Assembly (NCBI GenBank): GCA_025210295.1
Contig: JAOASC010000001.1
Coordinates: forward strand, 33,815-97,814
Direction: 5' to 3'
DNA from: Flavobacteriales bacterium
GTDB taxonomy: Bacteria; Bacteroidota; Bacteroidia; Flavobacteriales_D; Parvicellaceae
DNA length: 64,000 nt
Positions 43,930-52,454 of this stretch are shown here, one piece after another. The position numbers and the translations under genes are program-made. The notes below the pieces were generated by a model. The model was not told the origin of the DNA and did not search any database. It was given only the letters and a program-made list of their open reading frames with translations. The first letter of the stretch is position 1; each line of letters starts with the position of its first letter.

Positions 43930-45159
43930 TTGAATATGACAGAATTTTTAGACGCTTATGGAGTATATCTCCAATTTTTATCGATCCCATTGGTGAGTGG
44001 AATTGTTGGTTGGGGAACAAATGTATTAGCCTTAAAGATGACTTTTTATCCGCTTGAATTCTGGGGGATAAAACCCTTTCTAGGATGGCAAGGAATTATT
44101 CCTTCTAAAGCGGAAAAAATGGCTAAAATTTCAGTGAATTTATGGACCACAAAATTAGTCAATGTTCGTGAACTATTTGCTCAATTAGAACCCGCTCAAG
44201 TCGCTGAGGAAATGAGACCTCAATTTGATCGAATTTCTAAAGAAATTATGGACGAAGTGATGGAAAAACAATCTCCCGATATCTGGAGAAGAATTCCTGA
44301 GTCTGTAAAACGAATGACCTATGCTCGTATTTCTAGAGATATGCCGGATGTCGTTTCTGAAATTATGACAGATGTAAAAGACAATATTGAAGAAGTATTT
44401 AATATTGAAGAAATGGTTGTTCAACGTCTAACATCAGATAAGCAATTGATGGTTGAGATGTTCTTAAATTGTGGAAAAGAAGAATTTAAGTTTATTGAAC
44501 GTTCTGGTTTTTACTTTGGTTTCTTATTTGGTATTGCTCAAATGGGGGTTTGGTATTACTTCCCTGAATGGTGGATTTTACCTTTAGCGGGATTAATTGT
44601 AGGATACGCGACTAATTGGCTTGCCTTAAAATTAATCTTTGAGCCAGTTGAAGAAAAATCAGTCTTGGGAATGAAATTCCAGGGATTATTTATCAAACGT
44701 CAAAATGAAGTCGCAGAGGAATATGCTAAAATGCTAACTGAAGAGATCTTCACATTTGACCGTATTTTTGCGGCTATTATTAATGGTTCTACTAAAGATC
44801 GATTTGTTAACCTCGTATTAAAACATGCTGAAAGAGGAATTGATGAGGGAGTTGGAATCTCAAAACCTGTTGTCAACTTAGTTGCAGGAAAACGTAATTA
44901 CGACAAAATGAAGAACGTTGTTTTGGATAAAGTTATCCGAGAAATGCCATCTTCTGTGAAGCCTGTTTTTAGTTACGCTGATGAAGTGATGGATTTAGAA
45001 ACAGTATTTAGAACTAAAATGCAAGCCTTGAGTCCGCCTGAATTTGTTGGTTTCTTAAGACCTGTATTTCAAGAAGATGAATTAAAGTTAATCTTAATTG
45101 GTGCTGTATTAGGTATGGCTGCTGGATTTGCTCAATTATACTTTGTTTTTGGAGGGTAA
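43930..45159 (+). CDS. DUF445 family membrane protein
   Basis: A 409-residue protein with a helical DUF445 core. VSGIVGWGTNVLALKMTFYPLEFWG appears at the N-terminus and is echoed by IVGYATNWLALKLIFEPVEE after the central transmembrane segments, a duplicated G-W/Y-G/A-T-N-x-L-A-L-K motif. Hydrophobic helices lie at about residues 12-35, 192-228 and 385-405. Members are widespread and have no agreed function. The next gene starts five bases downstream, after a clear GGAGG, so both are probably cotranscribed. Confidence 0.85.
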   Translation: MNMTEFLDAYGVYLQFLSIPLVSGIVGWGTNVLALKMTFYPLEFWGIKPFLGWQGIIPSKAEKMAKISVNLWTTKLVNVRELFAQLEPAQVAEEMRPQFDRISKEIMDEVMEKQSPDIWRRIPESVKRMTYARISRDMPDVVSEIMTDVKDNIEEVFNIEEMVVQRLTSDKQLMVEMFLNCGKEEFKFIERSGFYFGFLFGIAQMGVWYYFPEWWILPLAGLIVGYATNWLALKLIFEPVEEKSVLGMKFQGLFIKRQNEVAEEYAKMLTEEIFTFDRIFAAIINGSTKDRFVNLVLKHAERGIDEGVGISKPVVNLVAGKRNYDKMKNVVLDKVIREMPSSVKPVFSYADEVMDLETVFRTKMQALSPPEFVGFLRPVFQEDELKLILIGAVLGMAAGFAQLYFVFGG

Positions 45160-45164
45160 TACGC

Positions 45165-46316
45165 ATGCAAAATCATTTTTTTTTATCAATAGGTATACTG
45201 TTGTTCTTCTTTTCATGTGCCGAACCTACTCAAGAGCCAGGCCCACGTGCTGATAGAGAAATAGTGCAAAAACCAACAATAGACAGTACAGCTTATTACG
45301 ACAGTTTATATGCTCCATTGGCTTTTCAAATAGATACTTTTTTTCAGAAAAGATTTCAAGCAAAAACATTTAATGGGACCATTTTATTTGCGAAAGAAAA
45401 TCATATTATCCTTAAGAAAGCTTATGGTTTTTCATCGTTAGACACCAAAGATTCTTTAACAACTGCTAGTACTTTCCAATTGGCATCTGCTTCTAAGCCT
45501 TTTACTGCAATAGCTTGTTTACAATTAATCGAAAAAGGAAAATTAAAACTTACCGATTCTGTACAACAATATCTCCCCCACTTTCCTTATAATGGTATTA
45601 CCATTCACCAACTCCTCTCCCATCGTTCAGGATTGAGTCAGTACACCCATTTTTGCGATGCTCCTGATTCTATTTGGCCCGACAAGCATAAAACCATCAC
45701 GAATGAAGATGTTCTTGAAATTATGCACCAATACCAACCAGGGATTAATTATGCTCCTGATACCAAATTCTACTATTGTAATACCAACTATATGTTGTTA
45801 GCCTCTATTGTAGAACAAGTTGCTAAAATTCCTTTTGAAGACTATTTAAAACAACATATTTTCACTCCATTAGGCATGAAAAACACTGTAGTATACAACA
45901 GGGCCAATAAGGATGAACTAAAACATCCTGTTAAAGCTTATAATGGGGCTTATAATCCCTATATAGATATTTACCTTAATGGAGTGGTAGGCGATAAAGG
46001 AGTGTATTCTAGTGTAGAAGATCTTTACCTCTTTTACAGTGGTTTAAGTCAAGGAAAACTAATAAAAAAGGAAACGCTTACACTCGCTATTCAGCCCCAC
46101 AATGAACCCAAAAAAGATGGAAAAAATTATGGTTATGGTTTTCGTATATTAGAACAAGCAAATGGAGAAAACATTATTTTTCACACGGGTTGGTGGAAAG
46201 GCTTTAGAACCTATTTTATTCTCAACCAACAACTCAATAAAACAGCGATAGTGCTTACCAATTTAAAGCGCGGACCATTTTTATCAGTCAAAGAACTTCT
46301 TGGTTTGATTGACTGA
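45165..46316 (+). CDS. Serine hydrolase (beta-lactamase/DD-peptidase-like) lipoprotein
   Basis: A 383-residue lipoprotein (SIGILLFFFSCAEP; Cys about residue 18). The penicillin-binding-like fold has the S-x-x-K nucleophile in ASASKPFTA, the YCNTN Y-x-N motif and HTGWWKG as the third H-T-G box. These are class C beta-lactamase/D-alanyl-D-alanine carboxypeptidase-type signatures. It is probably an esterase or peptidase acting on cell-wall or other envelope material rather than a dedicated resistance enzyme. A GGAGGG sequence is positioned eight bases before the ATG. Confidence 0.88.
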   Translation: MQNHFFLSIGILLFFFSCAEPTQEPGPRADREIVQKPTIDSTAYYDSLYAPLAFQIDTFFQKRFQAKTFNGTILFAKENHIILKKAYGFSSLDTKDSLTTASTFQLASASKPFTAIACLQLIEKGKLKLTDSVQQYLPHFPYNGITIHQLLSHRSGLSQYTHFCDAPDSIWPDKHKTITNEDVLEIMHQYQPGINYAPDTKFYYCNTNYMLLASIVEQVAKIPFEDYLKQHIFTPLGMKNTVVYNRANKDELKHPVKAYNGAYNPYIDIYLNGVVGDKGVYSSVEDLYLFYSGLSQGKLIKKETLTLAIQPHNEPKKDGKNYGYGFRILEQANGENIIFHTGWWKGFRTYFILNQQLNKTAIVLTNLKRGPFLSVKELLGLID

Positions 46317-46360
46317 TCTATTCACACATTTTAATTATTTTTGTAAAAAACAATAAAGAC

Positions 46361-47518
46361 ATGAAAATAGGAGTTTTAGGAGCTGGTTCTATGGGAGCTG
46401 GAATAGCTCAAGTAGCAGCAACATCAAAACATCAAGTAGTACTTTTTGATACCAATCAAGAAGCAATAGACAAAGCTTTTGCGAGCTTAAACAAAATCTT
46501 TAATCGCCTAGTTGAAAAAGAGAAGTTCACGCGTCAAGAAGCTGATGATATTTTAGCTCGTATACACCCTATTTCAGCATTACAAGATTTTTCTGACTGT
46601 GATTTAGTTATTGAAGCTATTATCGAAAATTTAGACATTAAAAAGTCTGTTTTTAAGCAATTAGATGAACTCTGTAAAGCTGATTGTATTTTGGCAACAA
46701 ACACGTCCTCTCTCTCTGTTTCTGCTATTGCTGGCGCTTGTTCAAAACCACATAGGGTGATAGGAATCCATTTCTTTAATCCAGCACCTTTAATGCCTTT
46801 AGTTGAAATTATTCCAGCCATACAAACAGCTGATCAAATAGTAACAACTTCAAAAAGTTTAATTGATTCTTGGGGTAAAAGAACTGTAATCGCAAAAGAT
46901 ACTCCAGGGTTTATTGTCAATAGAGTTGCTCGCCCATTTTATGGGGAAGCATTAAGAATCTATGAAGAAGGTATTGCAGATTTTGCAACTATAGATTGGG
47001 CTTTAAAAGAATTAGGAGGTTTTAGAATGGGGCCTTTTACATTGATGGATTTTATTGGAAATGACGTAAATTACGCGGTAACTGAATCGGTATTTGAAGC
47101 GTTTTATTATGATCCTAGATACAAACCTTCATTTACGCAGAAAAGACACGCAGAAGCTGGATGGTTAGGTCGAAAAACCAAAAGAGGATATTACGATTAT
47201 GCTGATGGAGTTGAACTTCCGCTTCCCCAAAAAGATCAAGAATTAGGAGAAGAAATTGTTTGGAGAGTTTTAGTCATGCTAATTAACGAAGCTGCCGATG
47301 CTTTATTCTTAAACATTGCTAACAGAGACGATATTGATACTGCGATGACTAAAGGTGTTAATTATCCTAAAGGTCTATTAAAATGGGCTGATGAAATTGG
47401 AATTGATAAATGTGTCAATAAATTAGACGAATTACACGACACTTATCGTGAAGATCGTTATAGATGTAGCTTACAACTAAGAAGAATGGTAATGAAAGGA
47501 CAAACTTTCTATTCATAA
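46361..47518 (+). CDS. 3-hydroxyacyl-CoA dehydrogenase
   Basis: A 385-residue enzyme. The N-terminal Rossmann motif is GAGSMGAGIAQVAA (residues 7-20). IGIHFFNPAPLMPLVEII contains the catalytic histidine of the H-F-F-N-P motif, and DTPGFIVNRVARPFYGEALR opens the C-terminal domain. The C-terminus has a second partial repeat (residues about 290-385), which explains the length beyond the 280-residue butyryl form. It oxidises 3-hydroxyacyl-CoA to 3-ketoacyl-CoA with NAD in fatty-acid breakdown or phenylacetate-type pathways. A -7-like TATTTTTG is at 46336-46343. Confidence 0.9.
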   Translation: MKIGVLGAGSMGAGIAQVAATSKHQVVLFDTNQEAIDKAFASLNKIFNRLVEKEKFTRQEADDILARIHPISALQDFSDCDLVIEAIIENLDIKKSVFKQLDELCKADCILATNTSSLSVSAIAGACSKPHRVIGIHFFNPAPLMPLVEIIPAIQTADQIVTTSKSLIDSWGKRTVIAKDTPGFIVNRVARPFYGEALRIYEEGIADFATIDWALKELGGFRMGPFTLMDFIGNDVNYAVTESVFEAFYYDPRYKPSFTQKRHAEAGWLGRKTKRGYYDYADGVELPLPQKDQELGEEIVWRVLVMLINEAADALFLNIANRDDIDTAMTKGVNYPKGLLKWADEIGIDKCVNKLDELHDTYREDRYRCSLQLRRMVMKGQTFYS

Positions 47519-47527
47519 ATTAGACTT

Positions 47528-47556
47528 TTGTTTTAACTAGAATATCAGTATATTTG
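47528..47556 (+). promoter_or_regulatory. Promoter of the IF2N-like gene
   Basis: TTG at 47528-47530 and TATATTTG at 47549-47556 are 18 bases apart, close to the Bacteroidetes consensus. The ATG follows at 47580, giving a short leader. Confidence 0.6.
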
Positions 47557-47579
47557 TAGATTAATTTTAAAAACAAGAC

Positions 47580-48419
47580 ATGAGATTAGGACAACTTTCT
47601 AGAAAACTAGATTTATCTACTTCCAAGATAGTTACATTTATAGAAAAGGAATTTGAAGTTACTATTGAAAATCACCCCAATACAAAGATTGATGATAGCT
47701 TTCTTGAAAAAATTGAAGCTGAGTTCAAAGTAGCTCCTAAACCTGTCGAAGAAACTCCTCAACCTGAAGTAGTTCCTGTTCCAGAAGAAGTGTCGGTAAC
47801 AGCTACAAACACACCTGTTGAACAAGCAACACCTCAATCAACTGAAACTGTTGAGTCTGTTGAAAAAACAGTACAAGAAGAAGAGAAAGTTGAAACTGAA
47901 GAGTCTGAGGAAATAGAACTAATAAAAGCTCCTAAACCTGAATTAAAACAAATAAAGGTTTTACGTAAAATAGAGCTTCCTCAACAAAAGAAAGTTGTAG
48001 CTGAAGAAACATCTACTGGTGAGACTACAAAAAATGCAGCAAAAGAATTAGCCGATCTTGAAAAAGAATTAAAAGCTTCTATCGAAAAACCTGCGCCTGT
48101 AAAACGTAAGAAATCTACCTATAAACGTCCTAATAAACCGATGAAAAAGAAAAAATCGGTAGAACAAATCTTAGCAGAGAAGAAAAAGAAAGAGGAACAG
48201 GATCGTATTGCAGAAGAAAAAAGAAAGCAAGAAAGAGCTGAGTATGAAAAGCAAAAACGTAAAGAACACTATACTGCTCAGGTTGCTAATGTAACACCTA
48301 AAAAGAAAAAGAAGAAAAAACAAGTAGAAACTCTTTCTCCAAAAGAGAAACAATTAGCTGAAAAAGATGCTCCTAAAACTTGGATTGGCAAATTAATTAA
48401 ATGGTTCCAAACCAGTTAA
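47580..48419 (+). CDS. Lysine-rich protein with an IF-2 N-terminal-like domain
   Basis: A 279-residue protein. The first ~50 residues (RLGQLSRKLDLSTSKIVTFI, then a F-L-E-K-I-E segment) form a small helical domain like the N-terminal module of translation initiation factor 2. The centre is glutamate/proline/valine-rich and disordered, and the C-terminal part is a run of lysine-rich helices (KKKKSVEQILAEKKKKEEQD). No GTPase domain is present. Such free-standing IF2N proteins are known in Bacteroidota but have no assigned role. A nucleic-acid or ribosome contact is plausible given the basic tail. Confidence 0.65.
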   Translation: MRLGQLSRKLDLSTSKIVTFIEKEFEVTIENHPNTKIDDSFLEKIEAEFKVAPKPVEETPQPEVVPVPEEVSVTATNTPVEQATPQSTETVESVEKTVQEEEKVETEESEEIELIKAPKPELKQIKVLRKIELPQQKKVVAEETSTGETTKNAAKELADLEKELKASIEKPAPVKRKKSTYKRPNKPMKKKKSVEQILAEKKKKEEQDRIAEEKRKQERAEYEKQKRKEHYTAQVANVTPKKKKKKKQVETLSPKEKQLAEKDAPKTWIGKLIKWFQTS

Positions 48420-48478
48420 TAAATTACCTTGAGCTCATTAAAAAAATTCGATAATAAACACCAAATAAAACTAAAACT

Positions 48479-48880
48479 GTGGAAAACAAAGAATCGGTTA
48501 GCATATTAAACAAACTTCAAAAAGAAGTGGAATCTTTTGGAATTAAAATAAAAAAAGATACGATTGTTGAGGAATTAAAAAAAGTGAGAGCAATTGCTTT
48601 AAAACTAGAAAACCCTAGAATGGTAAAAGCAACTAGATTGACTTTTGAGCATGTAGAAGCGTATGAAGGTTTCAATATTCCAATGCTATCAGATGAGCCT
48701 ATCGAAGGTTTTGAAGACAGCAACCTAGGAAACGATACTGATATAGAATCAAATGAAGAGGCTCAAAAAGAAAGTTTATTGTATTTACTTTCAATTATGA
48801 AAGATCCTACTAATAGAATTAATGCTTCTGATTTAAAAGAGTACAATGTTTTATTAAAGAACTATGCTGAATTGCATTAA
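48479..48880 (+). CDS. Small acidic/helical protein of unknown function
   Basis: A 133-residue protein starting at GTG 48479, the only in-frame start before the conserved-looking region. Helices SVSILNKLQKEVESFGIKI and EELKKVRAIALKLENPRMVK are followed by an acidic segment (GNDTDIESNEEAQKE) and NRINASDLKEYNVLL. No family was recognised. It lies 59 bases after the IF2N-like gene and ends just before a bidirectional terminator, so it is the last gene of that unit. Confidence 0.55.
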   Translation: MENKESVSILNKLQKEVESFGIKIKKDTIVEELKKVRAIALKLENPRMVKATRLTFEHVEAYEGFNIPMLSDEPIEGFEDSNLGNDTDIESNEEAQKESLLYLLSIMKDPTNRINASDLKEYNVLLKNYAELH

Positions 48881-48902
48881 GGAACAATATTCCTTAGGGT
48901 TA

Positions 48903-48946
48903 AATAAAGCTTCTTATATTAAGGTATAAGGAGCTTTATTTTTTTA
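48903..48946. terminator. Bidirectional hairpin terminator
   Basis: Arms 48903-48918 and 48925-48940 pair over 16 bases with one wobble. The loop is TTAAGG, and a T-run continues to 48946. It serves the convergent genes ending at 48880 and 48936; the stop codon of prmC lies within the right arm. Confidence 0.75.
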
Positions 48947-49808
48947 TGGCACTTACCATTCGATCCTTTTCATTGATATCTTTTATTAACGAGACTTTTT
49001 TAAATTGGTACTGTTCTATTAAAGCTTTCGTCTCTTCACCAAAATGTTCATTAATTTCAAAATATAACTGTCCCTCACTTTCTAGTTTTTCTTCAGCTAA
49101 CTGTACTATTTTCTCATAAAAAACTAACGGCTTTTCATTGGTCACAAACAAAGCCAAATGGGGATCAAACTCCAAAACATTTGGATGCATTAATGCTTTT
49201 TCTTTTACAGTAATATAAGGTGGATTACTAATAATAACATTTATTTTTTCTGGTATAATCGAAGTAATTGAGTCCAACTTTAATACATCCTCCTGAAAAA
49301 GCTTTAACTCAACTTGATGTATACTAGCATTTTCTTCAGCTATGCTTAGCGCTTCTGAACTGACATCCAAAGCTAGAACTTTGGCCTCAGGTGCATTCTT
49401 AGCAATCGCTATGGGGATACACCCCGATCCAGTACCAATATCCAATATACTTATGGGACCATTGGGAATATGATTTAATATTAAATCGACCAACTCCTCG
49501 GTTTCTTGCCGGGGCACAAGAACATCTTTACTCACTTTAAAATCAAGTCCATAAAAATATGCTGTTTCAAAAATGTGCTGAATAGGTTCAGCATTAGCTA
49601 ACCTTTTAACAATAGTTCTTAACTCCAACAACTCCGATTCAGATAGCTTTTCTTGTTCATTAAAGCGTAATGAGATTTTATCCCAGTTTTTATAATAAAA
49701 AAAGGTAAGGCTAAACAATTGGTTCACCTCACCTTCTTCATAAATAGCTTTTAGGTGCTCAAAAAAATATTGTTTAAACGCCCTAACGGTATTACTATGC
49801 ACAAACAC
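48936..49808 (-). CDS. prmC: Peptide chain release factor N5-glutamine methyltransferase
   Basis: A 290-residue SAM-dependent methyltransferase that methylates the glutamine of the GGQ motif in release factors. SAM binds at ILDIGTGSGCIPIAIAKN, and VIISNPPYITVKEK carries the NPPY catalytic motif. The N-terminal helical domain and the DVLVPRQETEELVDLIL stretch (PRxETE-type motif) are typical of PrmC. Length fits the family. It is directly adjacent to an SRPBCC gene on the same strand, and a bidirectional terminator overlaps its stop codon. Confidence 0.92.
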   Translation of the reverse strand: MFVHSNTVRAFKQYFFEHLKAIYEEGEVNQLFSLTFFYYKNWDKISLRFNEQEKLSESELLELRTIVKRLANAEPIQHIFETAYFYGLDFKVSKDVLVPRQETEELVDLILNHIPNGPISILDIGTGSGCIPIAIAKNAPEAKVLALDVSSEALSIAEENASIHQVELKLFQEDVLKLDSITSIIPEKINVIISNPPYITVKEKALMHPNVLEFDPHLALFVTNEKPLVFYEKIVQLAEEKLESEGQLYFEINEHFGEETKALIEQYQFKKVSLIKDINEKDRMVSAIKK

Positions 49809-50219
49809 TTATGCTTGCTCTTCTCCTTTAACCGTAGCAATTCTATCAGCCATATAATCAAACAGATTATTTAATGGCTTTTGTACCATCATTTTTAAAA
49901 ATGGATTAATATCTGCGTTACAAATTAATTGAGCTTCTGTAGCTGCTCCTTCTGCTAAATTAACATCTAATGTAAATTTAAATGGAGAACCCTCACCACT
50001 CTTTATATTCACTTGATTATACGTTGTACCTCCAACATGTTCTAAGACTAACTTATAGGTCTTTTGAATTTTGAATGAACAGGTTTTCTCATCAGACTTC
50101 CAATCTGATATATTTTTTTTAGGTAAAAGCAATTCATAATTATTCATGTCTGATAAAAACTCAAACACTTCTTGTTGTGAACTATTTACCACTACCTTTT
50201 TACTTTCTATTTTTGTCAT
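49809..50219 (-). CDS. SRPBCC family protein
   Basis: A 136-residue protein. It begins IESKKVVVNSSQQEVFEFL, then NNYELLLPKKNISDW, the typical SRPBCC start where a helix follows the first strand. It ends in a long amphipathic helix (FLKMMVQKPLNNLFDYMAD). Ligand is not known. Its stop is directly followed by the start of prmC on the same strand, so the genes probably share a message. Confidence 0.75.
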   Translation of the reverse strand: MTKIESKKVVVNSSQQEVFEFLSDMNNYELLLPKKNISDWKSDEKTCSFKIQKTYKLVLEHVGGTTYNQVNIKSGEGSPFKFTLDVNLAEGAATEAQLICNADINPFLKMMVQKPLNNLFDYMADRIATVKGEEQA

Positions 50220-50320
50220 TTTCTATTCTTTGAAACGATTTACACAAAGATAAACTTTTTAAAAAACTAATGATAAAACATTCTCGATAATACTTACTTT
50301 TGTGATAAACATCTGATTTT

Positions 50321-50851
50321 ATGAAACATTTTGGGATATTAGTACTCATATCGCTTTCTCTATGGGCATGTCAATCGACAACAGCACCTAGCGAACCTCA
50401 CCCTTTGGATCAAGTTCAAACGAATAAAGATGCAAACGTTGATCAAAAAATCACCTTATATGACCTCAGTTGGATGCAAGGAATTTGGATCGATAGCACC
50501 TCATTCCTTGGACAGAAAGTTATTGAAAACTGGACCTTAAAAAACGACACCCTAATTGGGCTTCGTGGAACAATTAATAAGTTGGATACCGTTTATTCTC
50601 AAACCTCTAAGATTTTTATAGCTAACAATTCCCCTGTTTACCTTTTAGAACCTGAAGGCAGCTCTTTTGTTAGCTTTAAACTCAAAGAATTTGCCCCTAA
50701 GCAAATCACTTTTGGAAATATTGCTAATCCTGCACCAACGGAATTAACCTATACTCAAAATGGTTTACATTTAGATTTAAGTTTTACCATTCTGACCCCC
50801 GCTGGTGAACGAAAGTTTAAGCATCACTTTCTTCCTTTGGTATCAGAATAG
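50321..50851 (+). CDS. DUF6265-like lipoprotein
   Basis: A 176-residue lipoprotein (LVLISLSLWACQST; Cys about residue 17). Mature part: LSWMQGIWIDSTSFLGQKVIENWTLKND, then VYLLEPEGSSFVSFKLKEF and QITFGNIANPAPTELTY. A W-M/L-x-G-x-W start followed by E-x-W is characteristic of the DUF6265 family, small beta-barrel proteins of unknown role in Bacteroidota. Its 3' end overlaps the convergent gene at 50824 by 28 bases. Confidence 0.65.
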   Translation: MKHFGILVLISLSLWACQSTTAPSEPHPLDQVQTNKDANVDQKITLYDLSWMQGIWIDSTSFLGQKVIENWTLKNDTLIGLRGTINKLDTVYSQTSKIFIANNSPVYLLEPEGSSFVSFKLKEFAPKQITFGNIANPAPTELTYTQNGLHLDLSFTILTPAGERKFKHHFLPLVSE

Positions 50852-52368
50852 CGCTTTTTTACTGCTTCTTCAAAGCTAATGTTCTCCATTTTACTCCTCA
50901 CCCAAGCCTCAATGTCTATATACTCTTTAATAGCGCTATCTTCGGGTGTACTATACTCTTTTGTTAAACGAATAGAAAATTTATTTAAAGCATTCTTTCT
51001 TTCCGATTGATTCTTTTTAATTAGTGATAATACTAATTTGATAAAAGCTACTTCAATTCCTTTTTTAAGCTTATTTCTTTGCAGTTGGCGTCTAGATGTT
51101 TTGGACAAGTATTCCACTAAATCATAATTCCCCAATTCAAAATGAATGAGTAAGTTTAATAGTTCGCCATAAGTATAAATATCTTGTCTCAACTTCCTCT
51201 CATTGTCATTGACCACTTTATTGATCCACTTTAAAGCTAGTTTATATTCTTTTACCCCAAAATATACATAAGCTATATTATAGTAAAACAATACTTTTTG
51301 TTCTTTGTTGATTTGATGTTTAAACTTTTCTAGCCCTTCTTCCATCAACAATACTGTTTCTTTTGCTTTCTGAAATTCACCTAAATGATCATAAACGATG
51401 ATTTGTGTATTACTACTAAAAGTAAAAATTTTCAACCTAACATCTAAACTATTAAACCCTGTGGTTCCTGATAAATTCTTTAACAAATCTATTAATCTTT
51501 GGGCTTCTTTGAGGTTATAGGCATCAATGTTACAGAAAATTAGGTTCTTTAATGTACTGACATACCTTTTAGCTAAATCTATTTTAATCTTAGGGTTATT
51601 ATCTAGTATTTCAAGTGTTCTAGAAAACTTAGTCAATGCTACAGGATAATTTCTTTGTGTTGCATTACATATTCCTTGTATATAATAACAAATAGTAGCT
51701 GCTCTACTAGATAATGCTGTATTTTTTCCTTTAATTAAATGGTGATTAGCTATTTCTTCTACAGTTGCGAGTTCTTCATTAGGGCGATTGTGAAGCCCTG
51801 TTCTAAAAATAGCATTGATTTGAGAAAAAATCATTTGGTATTCTGCCAAATTTCTCAACTTTTCAATAACTTCTAATTCCTCTTGAATAAGTTGTTCTAA
51901 ATCAAAACTAAAAATACCCTGCTCATACTCTTCCTCTATTAATCGCTTTTCCCAACTAATCAATTCAAACCAATAATAAAACTTTTCGTATTCTTTTGCT
52001 TTTGCTTTTGCGCGCTTCAAAAACTTTCGACACTCTTTAAACAAAGCTTTATTATATAAAATTTCTATATTTTTAATTTCTTGCTTTAATACAGAACTGA
52101 TAGAATTATCTGCATGGAACCCTCTTAAACTTTTTAAAATCAATTTATATAGATGGCTTTTTTCAGAAGGCAAATGCTTAATAAAAGTCTCCTTTTCAAA
52201 TATTTTTTTTAAGTGCTTTTCATCATAAGTGTCTTGTTTTTCTATTTCATCAAACAAACGCATATAATTTTTATCCCCACTTTGTAAAGCAGACGATAAT
52301 TTAAAAAACCTTTTTTCCGACTTTGTTAAAGATTTTATAAGATCAAATAAATTAGATGAGGGTTTCAT
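50824..52368 (-). CDS. Large helical (TPR-like) protein of unknown function
   Basis: A 514-residue soluble protein starting at ATG 52368, which opens MKPSSNLFDLIKSLTKSEKRFFKLSS; the longer frame to 52425 would run into the terminator hairpin at 52404-52433. Repeated helix pairs such as VLFYYNIAYVYFGVKEYKLALKW and NYPVALTKFSRTLEILDN are TPR-like. The N-terminal LIKSLTKSEKRFFKL segment is a signature I have seen in many Bacteroidota proteins with no assigned role. A scaffolding or regulatory role is plausible. Confidence 0.65.
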   Translation of the reverse strand: MKPSSNLFDLIKSLTKSEKRFFKLSSALQSGDKNYMRLFDEIEKQDTYDEKHLKKIFEKETFIKHLPSEKSHLYKLILKSLRGFHADNSISSVLKQEIKNIEILYNKALFKECRKFLKRAKAKAKEYEKFYYWFELISWEKRLIEEEYEQGIFSFDLEQLIQEELEVIEKLRNLAEYQMIFSQINAIFRTGLHNRPNEELATVEEIANHHLIKGKNTALSSRAATICYYIQGICNATQRNYPVALTKFSRTLEILDNNPKIKIDLAKRYVSTLKNLIFCNIDAYNLKEAQRLIDLLKNLSGTTGFNSLDVRLKIFTFSSNTQIIVYDHLGEFQKAKETVLLMEEGLEKFKHQINKEQKVLFYYNIAYVYFGVKEYKLALKWINKVVNDNERKLRQDIYTYGELLNLLIHFELGNYDLVEYLSKTSRRQLQRNKLKKGIEVAFIKLVLSLIKKNQSERKNALNKFSIRLTKEYSTPEDSAIKEYIDIEAWVRSKMENISFEEAVKKRYSDTKGRK

Positions 52369-52403
52369 AATCAAATATTTAGTTTCTTTATAAAAATACA
52401 AAA

Positions 52404-52433
52404 AAAGCCCATTGTTATATAACAATGGGCTTT
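52404..52433 (-). terminator. Perfect 30-bp palindromic terminator
   Basis: Bases 52404-52433 form a perfect 15-base inverted repeat. On the minus strand it is followed by TTTTTTGTATTTTTAT. It lies 22 bases after the stop of the T9SS gene at 52455, for which it is the likely rho-independent terminator. Confidence 0.8.
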
Positions 52434-52454
52434 AAGATGATGTTATCTTTTTAA

